A stretch of 63,630 nucleotides of DNA from CAZKXX01 sp964556705 (GTDB lineage: Bacteria > Acidobacteriota > Terriglobia > UBA7540): the NCBI GenBank assembly GCA_964556705.1, contig CAZKXX010000006.1, positions 1-63,630 of the forward strand, read 5' to 3'. The stretch's first letter is position 1. Every line of letters starts with the position of its first letter. The notes below the pieces were generated by a model. That model worked only from the letters and a program-made list of their open reading frames with translations, searched no databases and had not been told where the DNA came from. A program made the position numbers and the translations under genes. Shown piece by piece: positions 15,894-24,458 of the stretch.

Positions 15894-17744
15894 TTAATTC
15901 TCTTGTTCCTCGCCCGTCCCGCCGTAGAGGACGAAGCCCGTCGGCCCGACGACGAATTTGTTCTCCCCGCCTCCTTCAAAGCTCTGCGATGCCAGGCTTC
16001 CGCTGCCGCCCCAGCAAGCATCGGCGGATTCCAGAAGTTTCTTCCAGCGCACCGGCTCATCGGGGACGGGGAGGGAGGCTGGTGATCTTCCGAAGTTCAG
16101 GGCGAGGAGCGCATGTTCGTGCCCGCGCCAGCGGTGGATGACGAGCGCCCGCTGGTCTTCGAATTCGTGGACCGCCAGATCTTCCTTGCTGAGATGGGCC
16201 AGTGCAGTCACCTCGCGTCGCAATCGCAACAGTTCGTGAAAGAACTTGCGGAGCAGCGCATGAGACTCTCGGTCTCGCAGCTCCCAGTCCAGCTTCGAGC
16301 GCAGGAACGTGTCCTCATCCTGCGGGTCGGGAGGTTCGCCCTGCCAGCGGAAGGCCGCGAACTCTTCCCGCCGTCCCCGCCGGACGGCTTCGATGAGGTC
16401 CGCGTCCGAGTGGCTCGTGAAATACAGGAACGGGGCTCGCTCGCCGTACTCCTCGCCCATGAAGAGCAGAGGAACGAAAGGGGAGAGAACCACCGCTCCC
16501 GCCGCAAGTTTCAGCGCTTCAAAAGAGAGCGACTCGCTCAAGCGGTCGCCGAGCATTCGGTTGCCGACCTGGTCGTGATTCTGCGCGAACACGATAAACT
16601 GCCGCGCTTCCAGACGGCGCGAGGAATTTCCGTGTCGCCGCTTTCGGTGTTGCGAATACTCTCCTGAGTAAACAAATCCTTCGCGTAAAGCTTTCGCCAG
16701 ATGGCGCAGCTCGCCAAAATCGGCGTAGTACCCGTTGCGCTCGCCCGTCAGCAGCGTGTGGAGCGCGTGATGGAAGTCATCGCTCCACTGAGCGTCGAGC
16801 CCGAAGCCGCCCGCCTCGCGCGGAGTGACAAAGCGGGCGTCATTCCGGTCGCTCTCCGGGATGACCAGGACGCGGCGCTTCAACTCTTCCGCCTTCCCGT
16901 GGACTGCCAGTCCCAGCTCCTCGAGGAAGGGAAAGGCGGAAGAGTCCACAATGGCGTGAATGGCGTCGAGCCGCAGCGCGTCAATATGAAAATCTTCGAC
17001 CCATTGAAGCGCACTCTCGATGAAGTACTGGCGCACCTCATCGCTCCAAGGGCCATCGAAATTGATGGCCGGTCCCCAGGGCGTGCGGTAGCGCTCGGTG
17101 AAGTAAGGCCCAAAATCGGCGAGATAGTTTCCTTCCGGACCGAGGTGGTTGTAAACGACATCGAGAACGACCGCGATTTCCCGCTCGTGGCAGGCGTTGA
17201 CGAGCCTCCGCAAGCCCTCGGGCCCGCCGTAGGAGTTCTGCACCGCGAACGGATAAACGCCATCGTAGCCCCAATTTCGGCTTCCGGGAAACTGAGCCAC
17301 GGGCATCAGCTCGACGGCGGTAATGCCCAGGTCTCGCAGCGAGTCGAGGCGAGGAAGAATGGAGTCGAAGGTTCCTTCCGTTGTGAACGTTCCAACGTGA
17401 AGTTCGTAGAGGACGTATTCGCGAAGCTCCCGGCCGCGCCAGGAAGCGTTCGTCCACGCGAATTCGTCGCTGACTACTTGCGACGGTCCGTGGACCCCCT
17501 GCGGCTGCAAACGCGACGCCGGGTCGGGCCGTTCCTTTGACTCATCGAGGCGATATCGGTAGAGCGCACCCGGTTCGATCCCTTCGAGCACCGCGCCAAA
17601 ATACCCGCGGTCCATTTTCTCCAGCGGCGCGAGCCGGTCCGCGGGACTCATCAGGTGGACCTCGACCTTTTCCGCCCGCGGCGCCCAGACCAGGAAACGA
17701 CAGCGGCCGGAAGCCATCGGCGTGGCTCCGAGTCTATCTTTCAT
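15894..17744 (-). CDS. treZ: malto-oligosyltrehalose trehalohydrolase TreZ
   Basis: 616 residues from the ATG at 17744; an in-frame GTG at 17765 is an alternative, and neither has a strong ribosome-binding site. TreZ hydrolyses the alpha-1,4 bond next to the trehalosyl end made by TreY and releases free trehalose. Order: N-terminal CBM48-like domain (CRFLVWAPRAEKVEVHLMSP), GH13 barrel with VVLDVVYNHLGPEGNYLADF, HIDALRLDAIHAIVD (nucleophile Asp), RVLVIPESDRNDARFV (acid/base Glu) and IVFAQNHDQVGNRMLGDRLS, then a C-terminal beta domain. All family motifs are present. It lies between treS and the GH57 gene and abuts the latter. Confidence 0.95.
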   Translation of the reverse strand: MKDRLGATPMASGRCRFLVWAPRAEKVEVHLMSPADRLAPLEKMDRGYFGAVLEGIEPGALYRYRLDESKERPDPASRLQPQGVHGPSQVVSDEFAWTNASWRGRELREYVLYELHVGTFTTEGTFDSILPRLDSLRDLGITAVELMPVAQFPGSRNWGYDGVYPFAVQNSYGGPEGLRRLVNACHEREIAVVLDVVYNHLGPEGNYLADFGPYFTERYRTPWGPAINFDGPWSDEVRQYFIESALQWVEDFHIDALRLDAIHAIVDSSAFPFLEELGLAVHGKAEELKRRVLVIPESDRNDARFVTPREAGGFGLDAQWSDDFHHALHTLLTGERNGYYADFGELRHLAKALREGFVYSGEYSQHRKRRHGNSSRRLEARQFIVFAQNHDQVGNRMLGDRLSESLSFEALKLAAGAVVLSPFVPLLFMGEEYGERAPFLYFTSHSDADLIEAVRRGRREEFAAFRWQGEPPDPQDEDTFLRSKLDWELRDRESHALLRKFFHELLRLRREVTALAHLSKEDLAVHEFEDQRALVIHRWRGHEHALLALNFGRSPASLPVPDEPVRWKKLLESADACWGGSGSLASQSFEGGGENKFVVGPTGFVLYGGTGEEQEN

Positions 17745-17808
17745 GTTCGTACGAGGCAGAAGCACTCCCTCGGGCCGGCAGTTCCGTCGCTTGCGACGCG
17801 AAGGATTC

Positions 17809-20800
17809 TCATTCCTTCTTGCGCAGAATCTGCAGCAGGCCCAGCAAGGGCAGGCGCGCCCAGTCCGGACGGTTGTTCAGCTCGTATCCGAGTTCGTAAC
17901 ATGCCTTCTCGAGGAGAAAGGCGTCCAGAAGGACCCTCAGTTCCTCGCGCGTTCGAGGAATGAAGGGCGACTGCGCGGCCGTCGCCAGATAAGATTTGAG
18001 AAACGCCATCGAAACCCACTGGTACCAGCACCGGGCCCAGGCTTCCTGGATGGCCTCGCCGTCGGGACCGAGCGACCCGCCGGAAAGCTGAGCGTTCAGC
18101 GCCGAGTAAGCGGCGTAATGGAACGACCTCAGCATGCCGGCGACGTCGCGAAGTGGCGAGCGCTTGATGCGCCGCTCGCTGAGCGGGCGGGCCGGCTCCC
18201 CTTCAAAATCGATGATGATGAAATCCTTCCCCGTGAAAAGCACCTGCCCGAGGTGGTAATCACCGTGGAAGCGCATGCGCATGGCGGTTATTTTGCGTTC
18301 GGTGATGGCGCGGAAACGCCGCTGAGCTTCGGCTTCGATTTCGAGAACCTTTCGGGCTTCTTCTCGGGCTGATCCGGGCAGCTCCCTCAGCCGCTTCCGG
18401 AGCAACTCGAAGGCCTGCGCGGCAAGCCCGCGCATGGACTGGTAGATCGAGCGCTGATACAGGGCCGTGAACGGCTCGGGCGCGAAATCCGGGTCGTCAG
18501 GATCGGAGGCAAGGGCGATGTGAAGTTCCGCGGTCCGCTCCCCCAGGAGCCGCGCGGATTCCAGGTAGGGGCCGATTGCTTCGGCGGCGCGGGCCGGGAC
18601 TTCCTGGTCGAGCAGGTCGAGCGGTTCGGCCGCCGAGACGGGAATTTCGGCCGGATCGCACGGCTGCGTGGCGGCGTGCTCGAAGTATCGGCTCAGCGTA
18701 TCCAGCGTGTACTGCCACGCGTCGCCCTCGTTCGCCACGTAGCCGTGGAGGATTCCCAGCGTCATCGAACCGTAACGGCCCCGGCGGTAAACGAGCTCGC
18801 CCGCCACCGGCGGGATGTTCCTGAAGCCCGTCCGCTCCGTCAGGAAGCGACCGATTTCCAAATCCGGATTGACGCCTTCCTCGAGGCGGCGGAAGACCTT
18901 CAGGATGAAACGGTCGCCGTAGGTCAGGGAGGTGTTGCTTTGCTCGGCGCGAAGCGGGGAAGGCTCGAGGGGAGCCCCACCGGCATTGGCCAGCCGGCGG
19001 AAGGCGCGCGTCGGTGCGGCCGAAATCTCTCCTGTCTGTCCCTTGAAACGCCGCCGCCGGGCAATGGCTTCGAGAAGTGAACGGGCCAGTTCCACATCGC
19101 GCAACGCCGGATAAAGGATCCCTTCCGAGTCCGCGTCTTTCCCGCGCACGCGGGCCAGGATCGTCTGCCCGAGCTGGCTTTCGAGTTCGCGCGCCCGCTC
19201 CCCGCCGGCAAATGCGATCGGCACCGTGTACGTCTCCGGGTCGCCTTCGGTGTATTCGACCTGGACGAAAATCACGTAGGCGAGCGACGGGCCGCTGGGA
19301 ATCGGAACAATGTCGGTGATTTCAGTGGACTTAATCTTGCGCGCCTTCCCGCCGAACCAGCGCCGCGAGCGAAGATAAGAGGGCAGGAGGTCCTCCAGCG
19401 ATTTCTTCGCCCGGCCTTGGAACACGCTTTCCCACCCGCCCGAGACGCTCAGGACGGGCAGGCGAAGTTCCTCCGTCGGGGCCGCGACCTCGGCCACTTC
19501 CTGCTTTTGAACTTCGAGGGAGAACCAGTAGAAGTCGTACCCGCGCAGGGTGAGCAGATACGGCAGTTCCCCGATGGGAGGAAACTCCACGCCGCCCGCC
19601 AGCTCCACGGGAACCTTGCCGGCGTACGGCCGGAGGTCGAGCTCGACGTACTGGGCCGTGCGCGAAAGGTTGGCGATGACCAGAACCAGTTCGTCCTCAT
19701 AGGCGCGAACGAAAGCCAGAACCTTGCGGTTTTCCGGGTACAGGAATTCCAGCGTTCCGCGGCCGAAGCACTTAAAACGCTTTCGCATGGCGACGAGACG
19801 CTTGGTCCACCACCAAAGCGAATTGGGATTGTTCCGCTGCGCCTCGACGTTCAGGGCCTCGTAATGGAAGTCGGGGTCGATCACGACCGGCAAAAAGAGC
19901 CGCTGCGAATTGGCCCGGGAAAAGCCCGCGTTGCGGTCGGGAGTCCACTGCATGGGCGTCCGCATGCCGTTCCGGTCGCCGAGATAGACGTTGTCGCCCA
20001 TGCCGATCTCGTCGCCGTAATAGAGCACCGGCGTGCCGGGAAGCGAGAGCAGCAATCCTTTCATCAACTCGACTTTCCGGCGATCGTTCCCCAGCAGCGG
20101 CGCCAGCCGGCGGCGAATGCCCAGGTTGATGCGCATCTGCGGATCGTGGGCGTAGGTCCGGTACATGTAGTCGCGCTCTTCGTCGGTCACCATTTCCAGA
20201 GTCAGCTCGTCATGGTTGCGGAGGAAGAGGGCCCACTGGGAGTTTTCGGGAATGACCGGCGTTTGCGTGAGGATGTCGATAATCGGATACCGGTCCTCCA
20301 TTCGGTTGGCCATGAACATGCGCGGCATGAGGGGGAAATGGAAAGCCATGTGGCATTCGTCGCCCGCGCCGAAGTAGGCCGCGGCATCCTCGGGCCACTG
20401 GTTGGCCTCCGCCAGCAACATGCGGTTGGAAAAGTTCCGATCCACGTGCTGGCGGAGTTCTTTCAGAAATTCGTGCGTCTCAGGAAGGTTCTCGCAGTTC
20501 GTCCCTTCCCGCTCGAACAGGTAAGGGACGGCGTCCAGCCGCAGGCCGTCCACGCCCATGGCCAGCCAGAAGTCCACAACCTGGCAGACCGCCTTGCGGA
20601 CTTCCGGACTGTCGAAATTCAGGTCCGGCTGATGCGAGTAGAAGCGATGCCAGTAGTAGGCATGCGCGACGGGGTCCCAGGCCCAGTTCGACGATTCGAA
20701 ATCTTTGAAAATGATCCGAGTCTCGCCATACTTGTCCGGCGAGTCGCTCCAGACGTAGAAGTCGCGCCAGGGAGTTCCGGGCTTGGCGCGGCGGGCGCGC

Positions 20801-21171
20801 TGAAACCACTGGTGCTGGTCCGAGGTGTGGTTGAGGACCAGCTCCGTAATCACTCTCAGCCCGCGGCGATGCGCCTCGCGCAGCAGCATGCGGAAATCGG
20901 CGAGCGAGCCGTAGATCGAGTGAACGCTCGTGTAGTCGGAGATGTCGTAGCCGTCGTCGCGCAGCGGGGAAGGGTAGAAGGGCAGCAGCCAGATCGCTGT
21001 GACGCCGAGGTCCTGGAGGTAATCGAGCTTCTCCGTCAGCCCGCGGAAGTCGCCCATCCCGTCTCCATCGCTGTCGTAGAACGCCCGGACATGCAGCTCA
21101 TAGAGAACGATGTCCTTGTACCAGAGCGGGTCGGCCTCGGGGTACGAGACGGACGATTTGCGTTTCTTCAT
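17809..21171 (-). CDS. treS: trehalose synthase-maltokinase fusion (TreS-Mak)
   Basis: 1120 residues. Residues 1 to ~550 are a GH13 trehalose synthase that interconverts maltose and trehalose: DIVLYELHVRAFYDSDGDGM, VITELVLNHTSDQHQWF, GLRLDAVPYLFEREGTNCEN, FLRNHDELTLEMVTDEERDY. Residues ~590-1120 are a maltokinase, which phosphorylates maltose to maltose-1-phosphate: SYLRSRRWFGGKARKI at its N-terminus, HGDYHLGQVLF at about 969 and IIIDFEGEPARP near 986 as the kinase catalytic and metal-binding loops. This fusion is known in several phyla. The product is the donor for GlgE, whose gene ends 14 bases upstream, so trehalose is channelled into alpha-glucan. Confidence 0.96.
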   Translation of the reverse strand: MKKRKSSVSYPEADPLWYKDIVLYELHVRAFYDSDGDGMGDFRGLTEKLDYLQDLGVTAIWLLPFYPSPLRDDGYDISDYTSVHSIYGSLADFRMLLREAHRRGLRVITELVLNHTSDQHQWFQRARRAKPGTPWRDFYVWSDSPDKYGETRIIFKDFESSNWAWDPVAHAYYWHRFYSHQPDLNFDSPEVRKAVCQVVDFWLAMGVDGLRLDAVPYLFEREGTNCENLPETHEFLKELRQHVDRNFSNRMLLAEANQWPEDAAAYFGAGDECHMAFHFPLMPRMFMANRMEDRYPIIDILTQTPVIPENSQWALFLRNHDELTLEMVTDEERDYMYRTYAHDPQMRINLGIRRRLAPLLGNDRRKVELMKGLLLSLPGTPVLYYGDEIGMGDNVYLGDRNGMRTPMQWTPDRNAGFSRANSQRLFLPVVIDPDFHYEALNVEAQRNNPNSLWWWTKRLVAMRKRFKCFGRGTLEFLYPENRKVLAFVRAYEDELVLVIANLSRTAQYVELDLRPYAGKVPVELAGGVEFPPIGELPYLLTLRGYDFYWFSLEVQKQEVAEVAAPTEELRLPVLSVSGGWESVFQGRAKKSLEDLLPSYLRSRRWFGGKARKIKSTEITDIVPIPSGPSLAYVIFVQVEYTEGDPETYTVPIAFAGGERARELESQLGQTILARVRGKDADSEGILYPALRDVELARSLLEAIARRRRFKGQTGEISAAPTRAFRRLANAGGAPLEPSPLRAEQSNTSLTYGDRFILKVFRRLEEGVNPDLEIGRFLTERTGFRNIPPVAGELVYRRGRYGSMTLGILHGYVANEGDAWQYTLDTLSRYFEHAATQPCDPAEIPVSAAEPLDLLDQEVPARAAEAIGPYLESARLLGERTAELHIALASDPDDPDFAPEPFTALYQRSIYQSMRGLAAQAFELLRKRLRELPGSAREEARKVLEIEAEAQRRFRAITERKITAMRMRFHGDYHLGQVLFTGKDFIIIDFEGEPARPLSERRIKRSPLRDVAGMLRSFHYAAYSALNAQLSGGSLGPDGEAIQEAWARCWYQWVSMAFLKSYLATAAQSPFIPRTREELRVLLDAFLLEKACYELGYELNNRPDWARLPLLGLLQILRKKE

Positions 21172-21185
21172 CGGGAATCTACTCC

Positions 21186-23210
21186 CTACAGGAAGTAGTC
21201 GAAATCGCGCTCCGTCCGGACGCGCCGCCGGATGCGAAAGATGTGGGCCGGCAGCACGCGCGGGTCAAGCTGCACGTAGTTCCGCGTGCCGTGCCACAGG
21301 TAGCGTTCGTCCGTCAGGAGGTCGTGCACCTGATACGGCTGGTGCGCATCGAGCCCCAGCTCGTCAAGGGGCAGGTCCAGCCAGCCCGACTGGGTGTAGT
21401 GATTGTCGAGATTGACGACCACCAGAATGATGTTCGAAAGGTCTTCGGTCGATTTGCTGTATGCGAGGAGTTCGTCGTTGTCCACGGCGTGGAACCGCAG
21501 GCTGAGGTCGCCGTGCAGCGCGGGGTTCTCCCGGCGGATTTGGTTGACGCGCCGGATCAGGTCTCGCAGGCTGTCAGGCCGCGCAAGGTCCCACACCCTC
21601 AGTTCATACTTTTCCGAATTCAGATACTCCTCGCTCCCCGGTTCGCGCGGCTTGTTTTCGCACAGCTCGAACGCCGGCCCGTAGATGCCGTAGTTGGCTC
21701 CCAAAGTCGCCGCCAGCACCAGCCGCGTCATAAACGCGGGCCGTCCGCCGAACTGAAGATATTCCGTGAGAATGTCGGGTGTGTTCGGCCAGAGGTTGGG
21801 CCGGAAGTATTCCGCCACTTCCGTGCGCGTCAGCTCGGTGAAATAACTGCTCAGCTCCCACTTCGTATTCCGCCAGGCGAAATACGTGTACGACTGCGTG
21901 AACCCGAGCTTCGCCAGCCAGTACATCACTTTCGGCCGCGTGAACGCCTCGGAAAGGAAAATGGCGTCCGGATGGTCGCGGCGGAGTTCCGCGATCACCC
22001 ACTCCCAGAAGCCGAACGGCTTCGTGTGCGGATTGTCCACCCGGAAGATGCGAATGTCCTGATCAATCCAGAAGAGAAAGACGCGCTTCAATTCCTGCCA
22101 GAGTCCCTGCCAGTCTTCTGTGTCGAAATCGAGCGGATAGATATCCTGGTATTTCTTCGGGGGATTCTCGGCGTGCTGGATGGTCCCGTCGGGCCGGTGG
22201 CGGAACCACTCGGGATGCTCCTTCACCCACGGATGGTCCGGCGCGCACTGGAACGCGATGTCGAGCGCAACTTCCAGGCCGTGCTCGCGGGCGCGCGCGA
22301 CGAGCCGCCGGAAATCCTCGAGCGTTCCCAGCTTGGGATGAATTGCCGTGTGCCCGCCGTCCTTCGCGCCGATAGCCCACGGACTGCCCACGCTGTCCGG
22401 CTCCGCGACGGGGTTGTTGTTTTTCCCCTTGCGAAACGTGGGGCCGATGGGATGGATGGGCGGAAGGTAGAGCACGTCGAACCCCATCGAGGCCACGTAT
22501 TCGAGCATCTTCTCGCAGTCACGAAACGTTCCGTGTCGTCCGGGCTCGCCGGCGCAGGAGCGCGGAAACATTTCATACCAGGCGCTGAAACGCGCCTTTT
22601 CTCTGTCCACCGTCACGGGCAGTTCCTTCGAATAAGTCGCGGCGCGCGAGCGGTCCGGGTAACGGTCCATCAGGAGGGAGAGTTCTTCGGAATGGGCCAG
22701 TTCGTTCCTCCGGTCGGCTTCGATTCCGCCGGTTCCCTTCAACATCTCAGCCCGTTCTCGCAGCAAGCGCGCGTCGTCTCCCGTCACGCGCCGGCTGGTC
22801 TCGAGGACCAGCTCCGCCCCGATCAGCAGGTCTGTCGCCAGGTCCTGTCCGGCTTCCGCCCTCTTCGCCAGATCTCGCCGCCACGACCTGAAGCGGTCGA
22901 TCCAGGCCTGGAGCGTGTATTCGTACGGCTGGAGTTCCGTCACTTCGAAACTCCCGCGCCAGAGGTCGTTGCCGAGGTTTTCCATCGGTGTTTCGCGCCA
23001 CTCGGCATTGCCCGCTCGGCGATACAGCAGAACGGCGCGGACCACTTCATGCCCGTCGGAGAAGATATCGGCCGTCACGACGACGCGTTCTCCGACGGTG
23101 CGCTTGATGGCGAACCGGCCGCCTTCGATTTCCGGACGGACGTTTGTGATGATGACGCGCGAGGGACGCGCCATTTCAACGGGGTCGCGTGATTTGTCCA
23201 CACGTTTCAT
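21186..23210 (-). CDS. glgE: alpha-1,4-glucan:maltose-1-phosphate maltosyltransferase GlgE
   Basis: 674 residues, the usual length. GlgE extends alpha-1,4-glucan by maltose units from maltose-1-phosphate. An N-terminal beta domain (VVVTADIFSDGHEVVRAVLL), an inserted helical bundle, and a GH13 barrel are seen, with FRVDNPHTKPFGFWEWVI (nucleophile Asp), DAIFLSEAFTRPKVMYWLAK (acid/base Glu) and VLYLPPIHPIGPTFRKGKNN. It is the first gene of the five-gene operon. The ATG at 23210 lacks a clear ribosome-binding site; ATG at codon 13 is an alternative. A perfect 23-bp dyad lies 35-57 bases upstream and is a candidate operator. Confidence 0.96.
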   Translation of the reverse strand: MKRVDKSRDPVEMARPSRVIITNVRPEIEGGRFAIKRTVGERVVVTADIFSDGHEVVRAVLLYRRAGNAEWRETPMENLGNDLWRGSFEVTELQPYEYTLQAWIDRFRSWRRDLAKRAEAGQDLATDLLIGAELVLETSRRVTGDDARLLRERAEMLKGTGGIEADRRNELAHSEELSLLMDRYPDRSRAATYSKELPVTVDREKARFSAWYEMFPRSCAGEPGRHGTFRDCEKMLEYVASMGFDVLYLPPIHPIGPTFRKGKNNNPVAEPDSVGSPWAIGAKDGGHTAIHPKLGTLEDFRRLVARAREHGLEVALDIAFQCAPDHPWVKEHPEWFRHRPDGTIQHAENPPKKYQDIYPLDFDTEDWQGLWQELKRVFLFWIDQDIRIFRVDNPHTKPFGFWEWVIAELRRDHPDAIFLSEAFTRPKVMYWLAKLGFTQSYTYFAWRNTKWELSSYFTELTRTEVAEYFRPNLWPNTPDILTEYLQFGGRPAFMTRLVLAATLGANYGIYGPAFELCENKPREPGSEEYLNSEKYELRVWDLARPDSLRDLIRRVNQIRRENPALHGDLSLRFHAVDNDELLAYSKSTEDLSNIILVVVNLDNHYTQSGWLDLPLDELGLDAHQPYQVHDLLTDERYLWHGTRNYVQLDPRVLPAHIFRIRRRVRTERDFDYFL

Positions 23211-23244
23211 CGGAAGGCGGAGAAGAAGCCCGACTGAGGAGTTT

Positions 23245-23267
23245 TGTGTAAGCCTTTATTTTACACA
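23245..23267. promoter_or_regulatory. perfect inverted repeat upstream of glgE, candidate operator
   Basis: TGTGTAA (23245-23251) and TTACACA (23261-23267) form a perfect 7-bp dyad with a 9-base centre, in an AT-rich island between divergent units. On the minus strand it covers TAAAAT (23258-23263), a possible -10 of the glgE operon. The architecture suits a dimeric repressor or activator; no regulator gene is adjacent. It could also affect the divergent DUF1175/macroglobulin unit. Confidence 0.55.
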
Positions 23268-23375
23268 GATTACCTGCATTCGATACAGCAAATCTCATTT
23301 CTTTGCTTCCCCGAGAGACGCCCCTCAGAGACGCACTCGACAAGCTGGAGCCAATGAGATATAAGCGCACCACTT

Positions 23376-24458
23376 ATGCCCCTCAGCAGTCCCCGCCGCC
23401 GGCGGATGGTTCTTCTTGCGGTGGTTCTCGGTGCTTCCGCGCTGGCGGCCGGAGTTTTCAATTCTGGTCAGCCCGCCGCCCCCGTTTCGGCGCTCCGCGT
23501 TGCATTCGACCGCGACGCCATTCCCGCCGACGGAATTTCCTCAGCGCGGCTGGCGATTCAGCGCGCCGACGGCCGGCGATCGGCCGCCCGCGAAGTGGCG
23601 ATTCGAATTGTCGAAGGCGAGCGGCGCGCGAGGCTGGAATCCGTCTTCGAACGCGGCGATGAGATTGCGGCGGTTGTGCGGGCGGGGATTCTCCCCGGCC
23701 CGGTGACGATTGAAGTGGCTGCGGCGGGAGCCGAGCCCGCGCGGGTGCGGCTCAACACCGTTCTCGATGCGAGCGACCGCGACCGGGACGGCACCCCGGA
23801 TTTTCTTCTGCTCGACCGCGCGGCGGACCGCGAGGCCTTTCGCCGATGGTTCACGTTCCTCGCCGAAATGCAGGCCTTCCTCGCGCCGCGGCAACGGCCG
23901 CGCGAAATCAACGACTGCGCCGCGCTGCTGCGTTTCGCGTACCGCGAATCCCTTCGCGAGCACAACGGTGAATGGGCGAGCGCCTTGCGCCTTTCCGCGC
24001 TTCCCGAGGCTCCGTCGGTGGAGAAATACCGTTATCCCTTCACTCCGCTGGGCGCGGACCTGTTCCGTGTCCGACCCGGCCGATTCAGCGTTGAAGATCT
24101 TTCCGTCGGAGCGTTCGCACAATTTGCTGACGCCGAAACGCTCCGCAGGCTGAACACTCATCGAGTCTCACGCAATCTTCATGGAGCTCAGCCCGGCGAC
24201 CTGCTGTTTTACCGGCAGCTCGAACAGAACCTCCCCGACCACGTCATGATTTTTCTGGGACCCAGCCAGGTGGAACCCGGCAGCGGTGTCTGGGTGGTGT
24301 ACCACACCGGGCCGGAAGGTGACGCACCGGGAGAAGTCCGCCGCGTCCGCGAGGACGAGTTGCTTCGGCATCCCGCGCCGCAATGGCGGCCGGTCTCCGG
24401 AAACCCGAACTTCCTGGGCGTCTATCGCTGGAACATTCTTCGAGAGGCGGGGTCGTAG
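23376..24458 (+). CDS. DUF1175 (YfaT-like) secreted protein with NlpC/P60-like catalytic pattern
   Basis: 360 residues. A basic N-terminus and hydrophobic segment (residues ~11-27) indicate secretion or membrane anchoring. The middle is an Ig-like beta domain. The C-terminal ~190 residues fit DUF1175, with NDCAALLRFAYRES (Cys181), GDLLFY (274-279), DHVMIFLG (His289) and VVYHTG (His310). This Cys-GDL-His order is that of NlpC/P60 cysteine peptidases or amidases. It is directly followed by the alpha-2-macroglobulin gene, the same pairing as yfaT-yfaS in enterobacteria. A peptidoglycan- or protein-cleaving role in the periplasm is inferred; the family is uncharacterised. Confidence 0.85.
   Translation: MPLSSPRRRRMVLLAVVLGASALAAGVFNSGQPAAPVSALRVAFDRDAIPADGISSARLAIQRADGRRSAAREVAIRIVEGERRARLESVFERGDEIAAVVRAGILPGPVTIEVAAAGAEPARVRLNTVLDASDRDRDGTPDFLLLDRAADREAFRRWFTFLAEMQAFLAPRQRPREINDCAALLRFAYRESLREHNGEWASALRLSALPEAPSVEKYRYPFTPLGADLFRVRPGRFSVEDLSVGAFAQFADAETLRRLNTHRVSRNLHGAQPGDLLFYRQLEQNLPDHVMIFLGPSQVEPGSGVWVVYHTGPEGDAPGEVRRVREDELLRHPAPQWRPVSGNPNFLGVYRWNILREAGS

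Noticed and set aside
19417..23192. Two ~600-codon plus-strand frames opposite treS and glgE
   Set aside because: Composition of a mirrored frame (Val/Glu/His/Arg-rich), no domains; the minus-strand enzymes have all catalytic motifs.
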